From the NCBI RefSeq assembly GCF_000195295.1, contig NC_015388.1, forward strand, positions 186,001 through 250,000: a DNA stretch of 64,000 nucleotides, read 5' to 3'. The position numbers and the translations under genes were made by a program. Of this stretch, positions 44,869-53,053 are shown piece by piece. A model generated the notes under the pieces. It did not search any database. It was not told the origin of the DNA and saw only the letters and a program-made list of their open reading frames with translations. The first letter of the stretch is position 1; the number at the start of each line of letters is the position of its first letter. The stretch is from Desulfobacca acetoxidans DSM 11109 (GTDB taxonomy: Bacteria > Desulfobacterota > Desulfobaccia > Desulfobaccales > Desulfobaccaceae).

Positions 44869-45861
44869 TTAGCCGCCGATGCTGGTCATACTGCGGCGGC
44901 AGGGAGTAAGAAAGTCTCTATCCATATGGTGCTGGACCGGTTTTATCCGCACGGCTTGACGGATAAGTTCTTGGAGGGTGTCATCGTCGGCCCCGGCCCG
45001 CAATGGCGCCTTCAGGTCTATTTCCGCGTCACCAAGCAGGCAGGGGCGGAGACGGCCGTCGGCGGTGAGGCGCAGGCGATTGCATAGGTGGCAGAAATGA
45101 TGGCTCAGAGGGCTGATCAGGCCGATTTCGCCCGGAGCTCCGGGATATCGGAAGCGTTGCGCCGGGCCGGCGTTGGCCTCGGAGGGAATTTCTTCCAATT
45201 GACCCAGTTGCAGTAGTTGCAGGCGCATATCATCGGCTGAAACATAATAATCCTGGCGCCAGCGGGAGAGTTGCCCGATCGGCATGAATTCTATAAAGCG
45301 GATATGCCAGGGATATTCGAGAGAAAGGCGGGCAAAATCCAATATCTCATCATCATTGAGCCCTCGCAAGACCACGCAGTTTATTTTAATGGGTGAAAAT
45401 CCAAGAGCTTGGACAGTCTGGATGCCTTCCCAGACCCTGGACAGGAGATCGCTGCCGGTGATGCGGGCGAAACGTTGGCGCTGGAGACTGTCCAGGCTGA
45501 TGTTTAAACGGCGCAACCCACTCTGCCAGAGTCCGGCGGCTTTCTCGGCCAACAACACCCCATTGGTAGTAAGACAGATTTCTGGTGAATCAGGGAGTTG
45601 GATAAGCGAAGCTAAGAAGTTTTCCACCCCCAGGCGGATTAAAGGCTCTCCGCCGGTTACCCGGATTTTATTAAAACCCAGCCGCAGGCTCAGGCGGGAT
45701 AGGTGCAGCAGTTCTTCGTAACGCAGGATATCGGCGTGGGGCAGTTTGATCAGGTCCTGCACCGGGGAGCAATAGAAACAACGCAGGTTGCAGCGATCGG
45801 TGATAGAAAGGCGCAGGTAGGTGATCTGACGATGGCATTCGTCTCGCAAGGATAATTCCAT
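44869..45861 (-). CDS. moaA: GTP 3',8-cyclase (molybdenum cofactor biosynthesis)
   Basis: Radical SAM enzyme making the first intermediate of molybdopterin from GTP. The SAM cluster motif CNLRCFYC is near residue 24, TGGEPLIR is the SAM-binding loop, and the C-terminal second cluster is CHLCNRLRLTADGRLRPC. The chain ends SIGG, the conserved Gly-Gly tail required for activity. 330 residues is normal. It stands alone here; other moa genes are not in the window. Molybdenum or tungsten enzymes such as formate dehydrogenase would fit the Wood-Ljungdahl setting. Confidence 0.96.
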   Translation of the reverse strand: MELSLRDECHRQITYLRLSITDRCNLRCFYCSPVQDLIKLPHADILRYEELLHLSRLSLRLGFNKIRVTGGEPLIRLGVENFLASLIQLPDSPEICLTTNGVLLAEKAAGLWQSGLRRLNISLDSLQRQRFARITGSDLLSRVWEGIQTVQALGFSPIKINCVVLRGLNDDEILDFARLSLEYPWHIRFIEFMPIGQLSRWRQDYYVSADDMRLQLLQLGQLEEIPSEANAGPAQRFRYPGAPGEIGLISPLSHHFCHLCNRLRLTADGRLRPCLLGDAEIDLKAPLRAGADDDTLQELIRQAVRIKPVQHHMDRDFLTPCRRSMTSIGG

Positions 45862-45926
45862 GAAAAGGCATTTAATTATGTTTCTTATGATATAGGCAAT
45901 GAAGGTGGGTTGTCAAGAACAGTTAT

Positions 45927-46407
45927 ATGAAAACGGTGGGCGGTGAGCGGTGAGCAGAAAAAGCATTATTGGGAGCAGCCGCCACTTCAGGCCGATATTG
46001 GCTCCCATGTTGGAGCTGTGGTCGCGGCCCACTTCGGCGGTGTAGCCCACGTTGGCCACCAGGTTCCGGGTGACCTTGGCCGGGATATTCAGGCTAATCA
46101 GGGCAAAATCCTGGCCGATTTTAACGGTCTGGAAGTTGATGATGCTGCCGCCCGCCGCCAGGCTGGCACTGAGGCCCCGGGTGTTGTTGGAGAACTCGTG
46201 TTGCCAGGTCACCGAGAGCTGCGGCTTCACGGCGAGGTTTCCGAGCCTGGCCTTGTAGGAGACCCGCATCCCGAGGCCGGTTTGCACGGAATCCGCGCTC
46301 TGGCTGTCCACCTTGAGGCCCAGGGCGTTGGCGTTGCTTTCGGTGAAGCCCCCCACCGTCTGGGTGGCATATTGCAGGGAGACCACGGGGCCGACCACGG
46401 TGCGGCA
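45927..46407 (-). pseudogene. Autotransporter beta-barrel fragment joined to R-spacer DNA
   Basis: About 140 codons match the C-terminal barrel of type V autotransporters: VGPVVSLQYATQTVGGF, TGLGMRVSYKARLG, WQHEFSNNTRGLS and GQDFALISLNIPAKVT. The expected end would be GLKWRF and stop, but after GLKWR the frame continues into R-spacer DNA (45936-45985 and beyond). The junction shares GTGGCGG (45979-45985) between gene and spacer. The 5' side is cut at about 46407, where an IS3 fragment begins. No passenger domain or start is left, so the gene is dead. Confidence 0.75.
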
Positions 46408-46514
46408 GGGTGCACGCCCGCTTCGGTAGCAATCTCATTCACCGTCTTCAAGCTCTTCACCACCTCTAAGGCTATTTTGGCCTTAAAAGAAGCATCATAC
46501 CTTTTCCGCATCAT
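46407..46514 (-). pseudogene. IS3-family transposase orfA fragment
   Basis: The first 36 codons (MMRKRYDASFKAKIALE ... VNEIATEAGVHP) are the N-terminal helix-turn-helix of IS3-family OrfA. The frame then runs into autotransporter DNA. GGGGAAG precedes the ATG. Upstream, toward 46606, GGACAGCG and CCCCCCAGATTTC may be the left inverted repeat of the element. Confidence 0.7.
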
Positions 46515-46605
46515 AATTTTCTTCCCCTACCAAACTTCTCATATTCACGTCTTCACTTCGTCCTGGTTCTAAAAGCTTAACACGCTGTCCGAAATCTGGG
46601 GGGAA

Positions 46606-46716
46606 TTATATTTTTCCAGTGTTGTTCTCGCCAATAAGCACGCACATTTCGTCAATTTTGATTTCAAGGTCTTCTATTCCACGAAAATTCTTGATCCTGA
46701 TTTGTTTGATCAACAT
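46606..46716 (-). pseudogene. OLD-type ATPase/nuclease gene cut after the Walker A motif
   Basis: A 36-residue start: LIKQIRIKNFRGIEDLEIKI then CVLIGENNTGK and a stop. This is the N-terminus of an AAA/OLD-family ATP-dependent nuclease; a real protein would be 500 residues or more. The sequence breaks right after the Lys of GENNTGK, at what looks like the end of an inserted IS3 element. OLD nucleases act in phage defence, so an old defence gene may have been inactivated here. Confidence 0.65.
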
Positions 46717-46758
46717 GGGGTATCCGTCTCCTTGCTTGACCTACAAATTTCTAGCGCC

Positions 46759-47073
46759 TTACGGCCGCAGATCGTTATCTGATTTTGCTTTGGTTTTATG
46801 CACTGGGATTTTTTGCAGGGCGTCGCCTATTTCCTGCGCCGCCAGGCGAAGCTCATAATTCTTTTGCAGGTTCATCCAGATATCCGGCCCCGTGCCGAAC
46901 CACCGGCCCAGCCGCAAGGCCGTATCGCCCGAAATTCCCCGCTTGCCGCGGATGATTTCGGTAATCCGGTTTGTCGGCACGCCCAGCTCCTTCGCCATTT
47001 CGTTCGCGCTCATGCCGAGCGCCTTCAGCTCGTCCGCCAGATGTTCCCCTGGGTGTATGATCATTCGCGCCAT
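46759..47073 (-). CDS. higA: HigA-type antitoxin
   Basis: A 104-residue DNA-binding antitoxin. PGEHLADELKALGMSANEMA followed by GVPTNRITEIIRGKRGIS is the helix-turn-helix of the HigA/VapI family. It should neutralise the toxin encoded just upstream and repress the operon. The toxin gene comes first and the antitoxin starts 9 nt after it, the order typical of higBA. It appears intact even though its neighbours are gene fragments. Confidence 0.92.
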   Translation of the reverse strand: MARMIIHPGEHLADELKALGMSANEMAKELGVPTNRITEIIRGKRGISGDTALRLGRWFGTGPDIWMNLQKNYELRLAAQEIGDALQKIPVHKTKAKSDNDLRP

Positions 47074-47082
47074 ATCTGCCTC

Positions 47083-47364
47083 CTAATGGTAATCCACAAT
47101 TTCCACGATAAGCGGTCCCGGTGAGCCTTCCGGCCATTCAAAACACACCCGCCATTGATCGTTGATCCGGATGCTATACTGCCCCGTGCGACCCCCTTTG
47201 AGTCCCTCAAGCCGATTGCCGGGGGTGTTCAGCGCCATCAGCCGGTCAGCCGCATGAAGACGCTCCAGCCGCAGCATGGCTTGCCGCTCGATGCTGTGAA
47301 ACGCCTTGACCCGTTCCCCTTCGAAAAAGGCTCGCGTCCGCTTGTCTCGGAAACTCAGGATCAT
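47083..47364 (-). CDS. higB: HigB-type toxin (RelE superfamily)
   Basis: A 93-residue predicted ribosome-dependent mRNA endonuclease. FRDKRTRAFFEGERVKAF, RLERLHAADRLMALNTPGNRLEGLKG and YSIRINDQWRVCFEW are the signature blocks of the HigB/plasmid maintenance killer family, and the C-terminus IVEIVDYH carries the conserved His. It has the normal length. AAGGTGATG precedes the start. Repression should act at the heptamer repeat upstream. Confidence 0.92.
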   Translation of the reverse strand: MILSFRDKRTRAFFEGERVKAFHSIERQAMLRLERLHAADRLMALNTPGNRLEGLKGGRTGQYSIRINDQWRVCFEWPEGSPGPLIVEIVDYH

Positions 47365-47380
47365 TCATCACCTTGCAAAT

Positions 47381-47413
47381 TTATACGTTATACGTCCAGC
47401 GTAATAATGTCAA
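47381..47413 (-). promoter_or_regulatory. higBA promoter/operator
   Basis: On the minus strand TTGACA (47408-47413) is followed at 15-17 nt by TATAAC/TAACGT. Two direct copies of TTATACG (plus strand, 47381-47394) cover the -10 area, a suitable operator for HigA autoregulation. The start codon is 17 nt further on. Confidence 0.6.
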
Positions 47414-47414
47414 G

Positions 47415-47751
47415 CTAATTCGTTTTTGAAAGGCTTTGACGGCCTTCTTTTGCCGCCCTGCCCTCCCTTTCCTTGCGTTCCCTCGACTCCGGACTCCGGC
47501 TTAGCATGGCCGGGGCAGCCCGTTTTCAAGCCCCGTGGCTTGGCCCGCATTTCGGATGATTAGTCATAGTTAAGGGGTATTGAGATTATAAAACCCAGGA
47601 TTCATGCGAGTTTTATGTTTCTGGGGGGGGTTGATTTTGGCTAAAATGCATAGGCATGCGCATTCCAATCATTTCGGCTAGCGAATCCAATCCAAAGCGG
47701 CCACCTTGAGGGAAAACGTTGCTGGATATCTTATGATAAAAAAGTGGCTGA
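47415..47751. other. Intergenic region between higB and the istB fragment
   Basis: A GC-rich part (to about 47560) and an AT-richer part. No frame with a ribosome binding site and no clear repeat. It may be remnant mobile DNA, but nothing recognisable remains. Confidence 0.4.
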
Positions 47752-48102
47752 TTAGGTCAAGGATGAAGTAATTTTTCTCATAGAACCTCCTTCTAATTCT
47801 AAGCGATAAGAGTCATAGACCAGACGGTCCAGGATAGCATCGGCGATGGTGTCGTCCTTGAACTGTTCATGCCAGGCTGCTACGGGCAACTGGCTGGTCA
47901 GCAGGGTGGAGCGGCGACGGTAGCGATCCTCCAGCAGATCCAGGACCAGGCGGGATTGTTCCGGAGTTAGGGGGTCTCGCAGCCAGTCATCGACTACCAG
48001 GAGATGACGTTTGGCCAAGGTGGCCACCAAGGCCGGATAAGAGCCATCAGCTTTGGCCAGGCTGAGTTTGGTGATAATCTCCGGAAACATATTGATATCC
48101 AT
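47752..48102 (-). pseudogene. IstB (IS21 helper ATPase) fragment, 5' truncated
   Basis: 116 codons corresponding to the C-terminal half of IstB: LSLAKADGSY, the Walker B strand HLLVVDDW, YRRRSTLLTSQLPVAAWHE and ILDRLVYDSYRLELEGGSMRK. The N-terminal half with Walker A is missing; the DNA upstream is AT-rich and unrelated. No istA is found nearby, so this is a leftover of an IS21 element. Confidence 0.88.
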
Positions 48103-48777
48103 AGATTGTATTAATAAATATATTTTTTAGACGACAACAGGAAGTTGTCGCAGGGGAAGGATTGGGGCCAAAGGGGGATGGCAGGTTTGCGGTCTGATGC
48201 GGTCAGGAAGAAATGGCTTGTCAAGATATTACCAGTTCCAAGGTTGTTGTCCGAGATTAAGAAGGAACTGGCTTCGACGAGCGCTTTATACTCACGGAGA
48301 ATCTGCTGCGGGTGAGGACTTCTCTCATGTGGAAAAATGGTGCCACGTATATCTTGCCATCTCCAAAAGTTATCGTTTCTATATTAAAAATGCCAGGTAC
48401 GATAAGGTAATTGGAACTTTATGTTTTTTGCAAAAGTCCCGGATGATAGCGCTGGAGGATCGTTGGCCTGTCTTACTTGGGAACCTGAGAGGCGATGGAA
48501 GAATTCAAAGAAGTCATTATTCTAGAAGAGGGCCGGTTAAACACGACTGTGGCGAAGATTGCAAAGACACTGGCGCAGGAGGGAGAAGACCGACAGAAAA
48601 ACCGCCGTAAGATCCAGGGGCTGAAACAGAATTGTCAGCAGCCGCCACGGTTCTGTTTTCATATTTCGTTGTGATCACCAGAACGTGCCAATTTATTTGT
48701 TCGGCCGGCTCATGGCAGAATTACCTCAGGCCGAAAGTCGGTGAGTGAGGACGTTGGCCGGAGGCTTTACCCTCTGG
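48103..48777. other. Remnant DNA with an R relic
   Basis: No secure gene. A 59-codon frame at 48495-48674 (MEEFKEVIILEEGRL start, GAGAGG before the ATG) is possible but ends inside an R relic, so its C-terminus is recent. The relic is at about 48632-48680: end of the common spacer, then CTGTTTTCATATTTCG and a break. A longer 137-codon frame here has no family resemblance. Confidence 0.45.
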
Positions 48778-51213
48778 TCAAGCACACAATCTCTCGGCCT
48801 CCTCCCGGTAGAGCTGCCAGGTGGCATTGAAAGCGTGTTTAAAAGAGCGGTTTTCAATATAAACCCTGGCTTCCTTCCCCATCCGCTGCATCTTCTTAGG
48901 ATCAGCAATGAGCCTCAGGATTGCTTCGGCAAAGGCGGCCTCGTCATCCCCCCTGACTACTAATCCGGTCTTGCCGGGAACGATGTTCTCCTGGGGACCG
49001 CCGGCATCCGTAACGATGACCGGAAGACCCGAGGCCTGGGCCTCCAACACCACATTGCCGAAGGTATCGGTAGTGCTGGGAAAGAGGAAGAGATCGCAGG
49101 AGGCATATACTGACGCCAGCTCTTCGCCATCTAAGTAGCCGGTAAAAAGGCAAGGGGTGCCGCTCAGAGAAAGCTGCATCTCTTCGAAGTAAGGTCCGTC
49201 GCCTACCACGATAAGGTGTACCTCGGGTCGGACCTGAATAACTCTTTTAAAGGCCCGCACCAACACCTGTAGATTTTTTTCCTTTGAAATCCTCCCAACA
49301 TACAATAGCTTGAGACCTTTTTGCAGATGATAGCGGGTTTCCAGCAGGCCGTCCCGTTTACGCGGATGAAACCGCTGGAGATCAACCCCCCGAGGAAAGG
49401 TGCAGATTTTTTCGGCGCTGATCCCGCGTTCGGCCAATTCCGCCGCAGTGCTAACCGAAGGTGAATAGATGTTCTGCATCTGGTTATAAAACCAGAGAAT
49501 ATACCGCCACATGAGGTCTTCGACAGAGCTGTCCTCCGTGAGATAGTGGGCATATTGTGGCAGGGAGGTGTGGTAGGTGCCATCGATGGGCAGGTCTAAA
49601 ATCCGGGCAATGAGCAGAGCTGCCAATCCCATTGGGCCAGGGGTAGCCGCCAGCACTCTGGTAAATTTTTGATCATAGCAGTAATTTAAGATTTCCAGGA
49701 GGGGAGGATGAAACAGCTTCTGTTCCTGGTACTCCGGCAGATCCCAGACCGCCAGGGGAGTAAAGTTTTGGACACAGCGGCTGTTCTCATGTCCAGTGAC
49801 GTCGCAGGTGATGACCGTATACGGCTTGTGGCTGAGTTGAGCCTCGTTGGCCTGTTTTTGCAGGGTCAGGGCGACGCCGTTGATTTCGTAATAGGTATCG
49901 CTGAAATGGGCTATCTTGGTCTGTGGCTGATCTTTCCCGGAAATCCTCATGTCCATGAAACGTGCGAGAATCTCTTCGCTAAGATGCCGGTCCTGGGCAA
50001 AGGAGTTGAAGGCCGCAACATAGGGCAGCAGGAGCAGATAGATGATTCCGATGACTGTAAGCGATTGGAAAAGATCGATAAAATGAGCACCCCGCACACC
50101 CTCATCAAGACGCTGATTAAATTTTATCAAGATTTTATCGGAGAGTTCTTTGACAAAAGCAAACCATTGCTTCTCGTCAGAATGCGCGGCCGATTGTATC
50201 TGGCGGAAAATCTTTTTTAATACGGGTTCGTTTTGAATAAATTTCTGGATTTCATCCTTTACCAGCTCGAGGAAGGAAAAACTCGGATGCTTCCCATTCC
50301 CGTTAGCCCCTTTTTTCAAGAAAAAAGACAGACTAAAAAGGTTGAACCGGGAGCGCTTGGGAGCAGCGGCATTTCTCAGGGCCTTATCCAAAAAACCGAT
50401 AAAAGTATCATACCTGGAATGATCATGAAGGCCAAGTTTGTGGGCGTAAAATTGATAGGCGATGCTATAGATGTTGTGGGCCAGGGTCTGTGGACTGGAT
50501 GCCCTCCCGATAATCCTGGCCTGGCGATTTTGCAGGCCGGTGAAGAAATCCTTGAGATTAGCGGCATGTGGCACTTCGGTATGAATGCGGCAGATGGTCA
50601 GGGAGCTGTGATCATCCGAACCGCCGGTAAAATTTTTTCGCCACGGTTCTGAAAACCCGGGAATGATGCCATGCTTGTCAATAAGCTGCTCATAACATTT
50701 CGGCGTCAGATGAGAAAGGATGCGCCGCAAAGTGAGATTGAGCTGTTCATCCCTGCTGCCGTTGATTTCAAAGGTTTTAAATAATAATAAGAGCTTTTCA
50801 AAATGATCGAGACTGAGGCGGCCGTTTACCGACCAGAGCGGATGAGCCAGGCTGTGGGCAATTTTTTCCTGCTGGAGATAGGCGACCAGCGACGAAACGT
50901 TTTCCCGCAGTTTTTGGATTTCACCATGCCTTGATTGATCGATATCATAGACCAAGACATGAATCTTACAGCCGTCTTCCGGGAAATAACTAGTGACTTC
51001 CTCGCTGATAAACGTATCGGGCAGATGCGCAATCTCCAGACATCCGTTTATGTTATTGTGGTCCGTAATGGTAATCCAATCCATGCCCCTTTGCTTGGCA
51101 ATACGATAGAGTTGCTGCGGCTCGGTATAACACTCATGACAACCGAGTTTTTGCAGCACCCATTGGGAGGGGCGGGTGGAATATTTAGAGTGAACGTGGA
51201 GATCGATCTTCAT
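48778..51213 (-). CDS. PHP-domain/GT4 glycosyltransferase fusion
   Basis: An 811-residue protein from the ATG at 51213, chosen because AGGAG lies 7 nt upstream. Residues 1-270 are a PHP phosphoesterase domain: KIDLHVHSKYS, TITDHNNINGC, SLAHPLWS and GGSDDHSS, which hold the metal ligands. A linker of about 170 residues follows. Residues about 440-811 are a GT-B glycosyltransferase: HFSDTYYEINGVALTLQK, FPRGVDLQRFHP, LLYVGRISKEKNLQVL and PSTTDTFGNVVLEAQASGLPV with the catalytic Glu. Downstream of a phospholipid-type decarboxylase and a methyltransferase, it may build a glycolipid and hydrolyse a phosphorylated precursor. The substrate is unknown. Confidence 0.88.
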   Translation of the reverse strand: MKIDLHVHSKYSTRPSQWVLQKLGCHECYTEPQQLYRIAKQRGMDWITITDHNNINGCLEIAHLPDTFISEEVTSYFPEDGCKIHVLVYDIDQSRHGEIQKLRENVSSLVAYLQQEKIAHSLAHPLWSVNGRLSLDHFEKLLLLFKTFEINGSRDEQLNLTLRRILSHLTPKCYEQLIDKHGIIPGFSEPWRKNFTGGSDDHSSLTICRIHTEVPHAANLKDFFTGLQNRQARIIGRASSPQTLAHNIYSIAYQFYAHKLGLHDHSRYDTFIGFLDKALRNAAAPKRSRFNLFSLSFFLKKGANGNGKHPSFSFLELVKDEIQKFIQNEPVLKKIFRQIQSAAHSDEKQWFAFVKELSDKILIKFNQRLDEGVRGAHFIDLFQSLTVIGIIYLLLLPYVAAFNSFAQDRHLSEEILARFMDMRISGKDQPQTKIAHFSDTYYEINGVALTLQKQANEAQLSHKPYTVITCDVTGHENSRCVQNFTPLAVWDLPEYQEQKLFHPPLLEILNYCYDQKFTRVLAATPGPMGLAALLIARILDLPIDGTYHTSLPQYAHYLTEDSSVEDLMWRYILWFYNQMQNIYSPSVSTAAELAERGISAEKICTFPRGVDLQRFHPRKRDGLLETRYHLQKGLKLLYVGRISKEKNLQVLVRAFKRVIQVRPEVHLIVVGDGPYFEEMQLSLSGTPCLFTGYLDGEELASVYASCDLFLFPSTTDTFGNVVLEAQASGLPVIVTDAGGPQENIVPGKTGLVVRGDDEAAFAEAILRLIADPKKMQRMGKEARVYIENRSFKHAFNATWQLYREEAERLCA

Positions 51214-51341
51214 GAGCATACTCCTGAGGGATTGAGACTGTCTAATGCCAAGTTTCGTAGCATACAACCGGTTAAGTCTACAGCTAATGAGTATTTCAAC
51301 ATCATTTCAGCAAAAACAGAAACCGGATACTGTCGGGTGCC

Positions 51342-52040
51342 TCAAGCAATCAAGATTGACTCCCCGGCTCGCACCTTGTCTCCGGGTTTCACCTGCAGAC
51401 GCATTCCCGGTAGCCAGGTAAGAACTAAATCTACCTGGGAACCGATGCGGATCATGCCGAAGATGTCGCCTTTATTCAGTCTCTGCCCGGGGCTGACATA
51501 ACTATCAATGCCGTTCACGCTGCCGCCGGCGATTTGGACGATGTAGCCGGTAAGATCGGCATTTTTAAAAAAACTGCGGAACTTGGTCACCGTCCGTTCA
51601 TTGGTAAAAATATGGGTGCTGTTGGCATACAGCGGCTGGCGGCCGAGGAGTGTCCTTAGATGCATCCACCCCATATGCCGGTTGGCCCCCTGGGCCGGAT
51701 AATGACGGATAAATTCAATTTCCCCGGCGAGCGGCATCCGGTTGTAGTGTACGTTAAGCGGACTCATAAATACGCCAATCAATACCTTGGGAGTCCTGAG
51801 GTCATTTTTGGTAATGTCGTTGATGCTGAGTTCAACCCCTGCTTTGACGGCCACGATCTTTTCCTGAGGCAGTACCTGTTTAACGTAAACCACGGTCCCG
51901 TCGGCCGGGCTGACGATGACGTCCTTCGTTGGGATGTCCCTCTCCGGATTCCGGAAAAACCAGAAGTAGCGCCAGAATACATACCCCCCTACCGCCAGTG
52001 CGACAATTATTCCTAACAGGATCAAAAGACCTGCTTCCAT
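51342..52040 (-). CDS. psd: Phosphatidylserine decarboxylase family protein (short, self-processing type)
   Basis: A 232-residue enzyme of the kind that decarboxylates phosphatidylserine to phosphatidylethanolamine. A membrane helix (residues 4-28) is followed by FFRNPERDIP, VSPADGTVVYV, VFMSPLNVHYNRMP and the processing site GMIRIGSQVDL, where the proenzyme would cleave at Gly-Ser to create the pyruvoyl group. The C-terminus VKPGDKVRAGESIL is typical of the short bacterial/archaeal type. It overlaps the methyltransferase gene by 19 nt, so they are translated together. A related serine-lipid decarboxylation is possible. Confidence 0.9.
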   Translation of the reverse strand: MEAGLLILLGIIVALAVGGYVFWRYFWFFRNPERDIPTKDVIVSPADGTVVYVKQVLPQEKIVAVKAGVELSINDITKNDLRTPKVLIGVFMSPLNVHYNRMPLAGEIEFIRHYPAQGANRHMGWMHLRTLLGRQPLYANSTHIFTNERTVTKFRSFFKNADLTGYIVQIAGGSVNGIDSYVSPGQRLNKGDIFGMIRIGSQVDLVLTWLPGMRLQVKPGDKVRAGESILIA

Positions 52041-52750
52041 GCATTCGCCTTACGAACCCGCACCAGGGCCACACCGGAAGCAAAGGGGAAGTCGATGACC
52101 TCAAAGAATTCCTTGTAAGCCTTGATTGTGCTTAACCACTTCTTAACCCCGGAATGCTGGAGCATCTCTCTGATATAAATATTGGAATCGTGCAGCAGGA
52201 TGTAAGAATTTCTTTTCGATCGCTCCAATACTTTGATGAAATCATATTTTACGTCCTTATAGGAGTGATTGCCGTCGATAAAGGCCAGATCAATAGGCGG
52301 CAGCTCCATAACTTCGAATAGCGGAAAGAATTCATCGCTGCGCATCTTGTAATGTCTGACAATATGATCTACATCAAATCGGCGAAAGTGCGCCTTAACT
52401 TCCTGCGCGTTATCCCAAAATCCCCGGCCGCCAATTGTCTTAAAGGGACCATTTTTTAATAACGAATATGAAGGATCAATAAAACTCAGATTACCTTTGC
52501 CATTGTCCTTGATGCCAAGAGCAAAACATACCACGCTAAAACCATACCCGGAGCCGATGACCAAAGTGTGTTGCGGTCGTAGCGACCGCACCAGGCCATA
52601 ATAGAGAAATCCGAACCCGAGATTCAAACTCTTGGCGTCTTCATGATGGCCGTAGGGCTTGGCATAATAGAAGATCTCCCGCAATAAGTCCGGCTGCAGG
52701 CTGAAGCCTTCATTCTCGCCCACAATTTCCTTCTTAACAGTAAGCGCCAT
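52022..52750 (-). CDS. Class I SAM-dependent methyltransferase (family 24-like)
   Basis: A 242-residue Rossmann-fold protein. LVIGSGYGFSVVCFALG is the SAM-binding motif I, FIDPSYSLLKNG is near motif II, and PPIDLAFIDGNHSYKDVKYDFIKVLE is the acidic/metal motif of the TylF/Methyltransf_24 group. It is first in the operon with psd and the PHP-glycosyltransferase, which suggests methylation of a lipid headgroup, but that is context only. It is divergent from the OlsF-like acyltransferase across a 300-nt AT-rich promoter region. Confidence 0.82.
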   Translation of the reverse strand: MALTVKKEIVGENEGFSLQPDLLREIFYYAKPYGHHEDAKSLNLGFGFLYYGLVRSLRPQHTLVIGSGYGFSVVCFALGIKDNGKGNLSFIDPSYSLLKNGPFKTIGGRGFWDNAQEVKAHFRRFDVDHIVRHYKMRSDEFFPLFEVMELPPIDLAFIDGNHSYKDVKYDFIKVLERSKRNSYILLHDSNIYIREMLQHSGVKKWLSTIKAYKEFFEVIDFPFASGVALVRVRKANAWKQVF

Positions 52751-53053
52751 AATATGCCTTTCACCATTTCTAATTCAATATGAATTTAAATTAAAACTAC
52801 AATATAAAAATAGTATTTATAATTAATAATAGTTGTAATAAATTTTCAAGAGGATAATGTTTTATTTGTGTTAAGTTTATTAGTTCACTATTAACAATTA
52901 TTAATAACAATAAACAAATACTACCTGTTTGCGAAACTAACAGTAAATGAGTATCGATTGGTAAGTTACTGTACAGCTCTTTAAAGCGTATAGAATAGCA
53001 ATCAAATTTTTTCTGCTGGAGCCGAAAGTTGATAACTGAACGCCGACAAGATA
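52751..53053. other. AT-rich divergent promoter region
   Basis: Very AT-rich DNA, over 75 percent by eye, between divergent lipid genes. TTAACA, TTAATA and TAAACA occur at 10-bp steps (52891, 52901, 52911) and CTAACA at 52937, which could be weak regulator sites. No gene is seen. Confidence 0.45.

Noticed and set aside
52870-52945. Pho box before olsF
   Set aside because: TTAACA-like hexamers have 10-bp spacing and poor matches in DNA that is mostly A and T; chance is likely.
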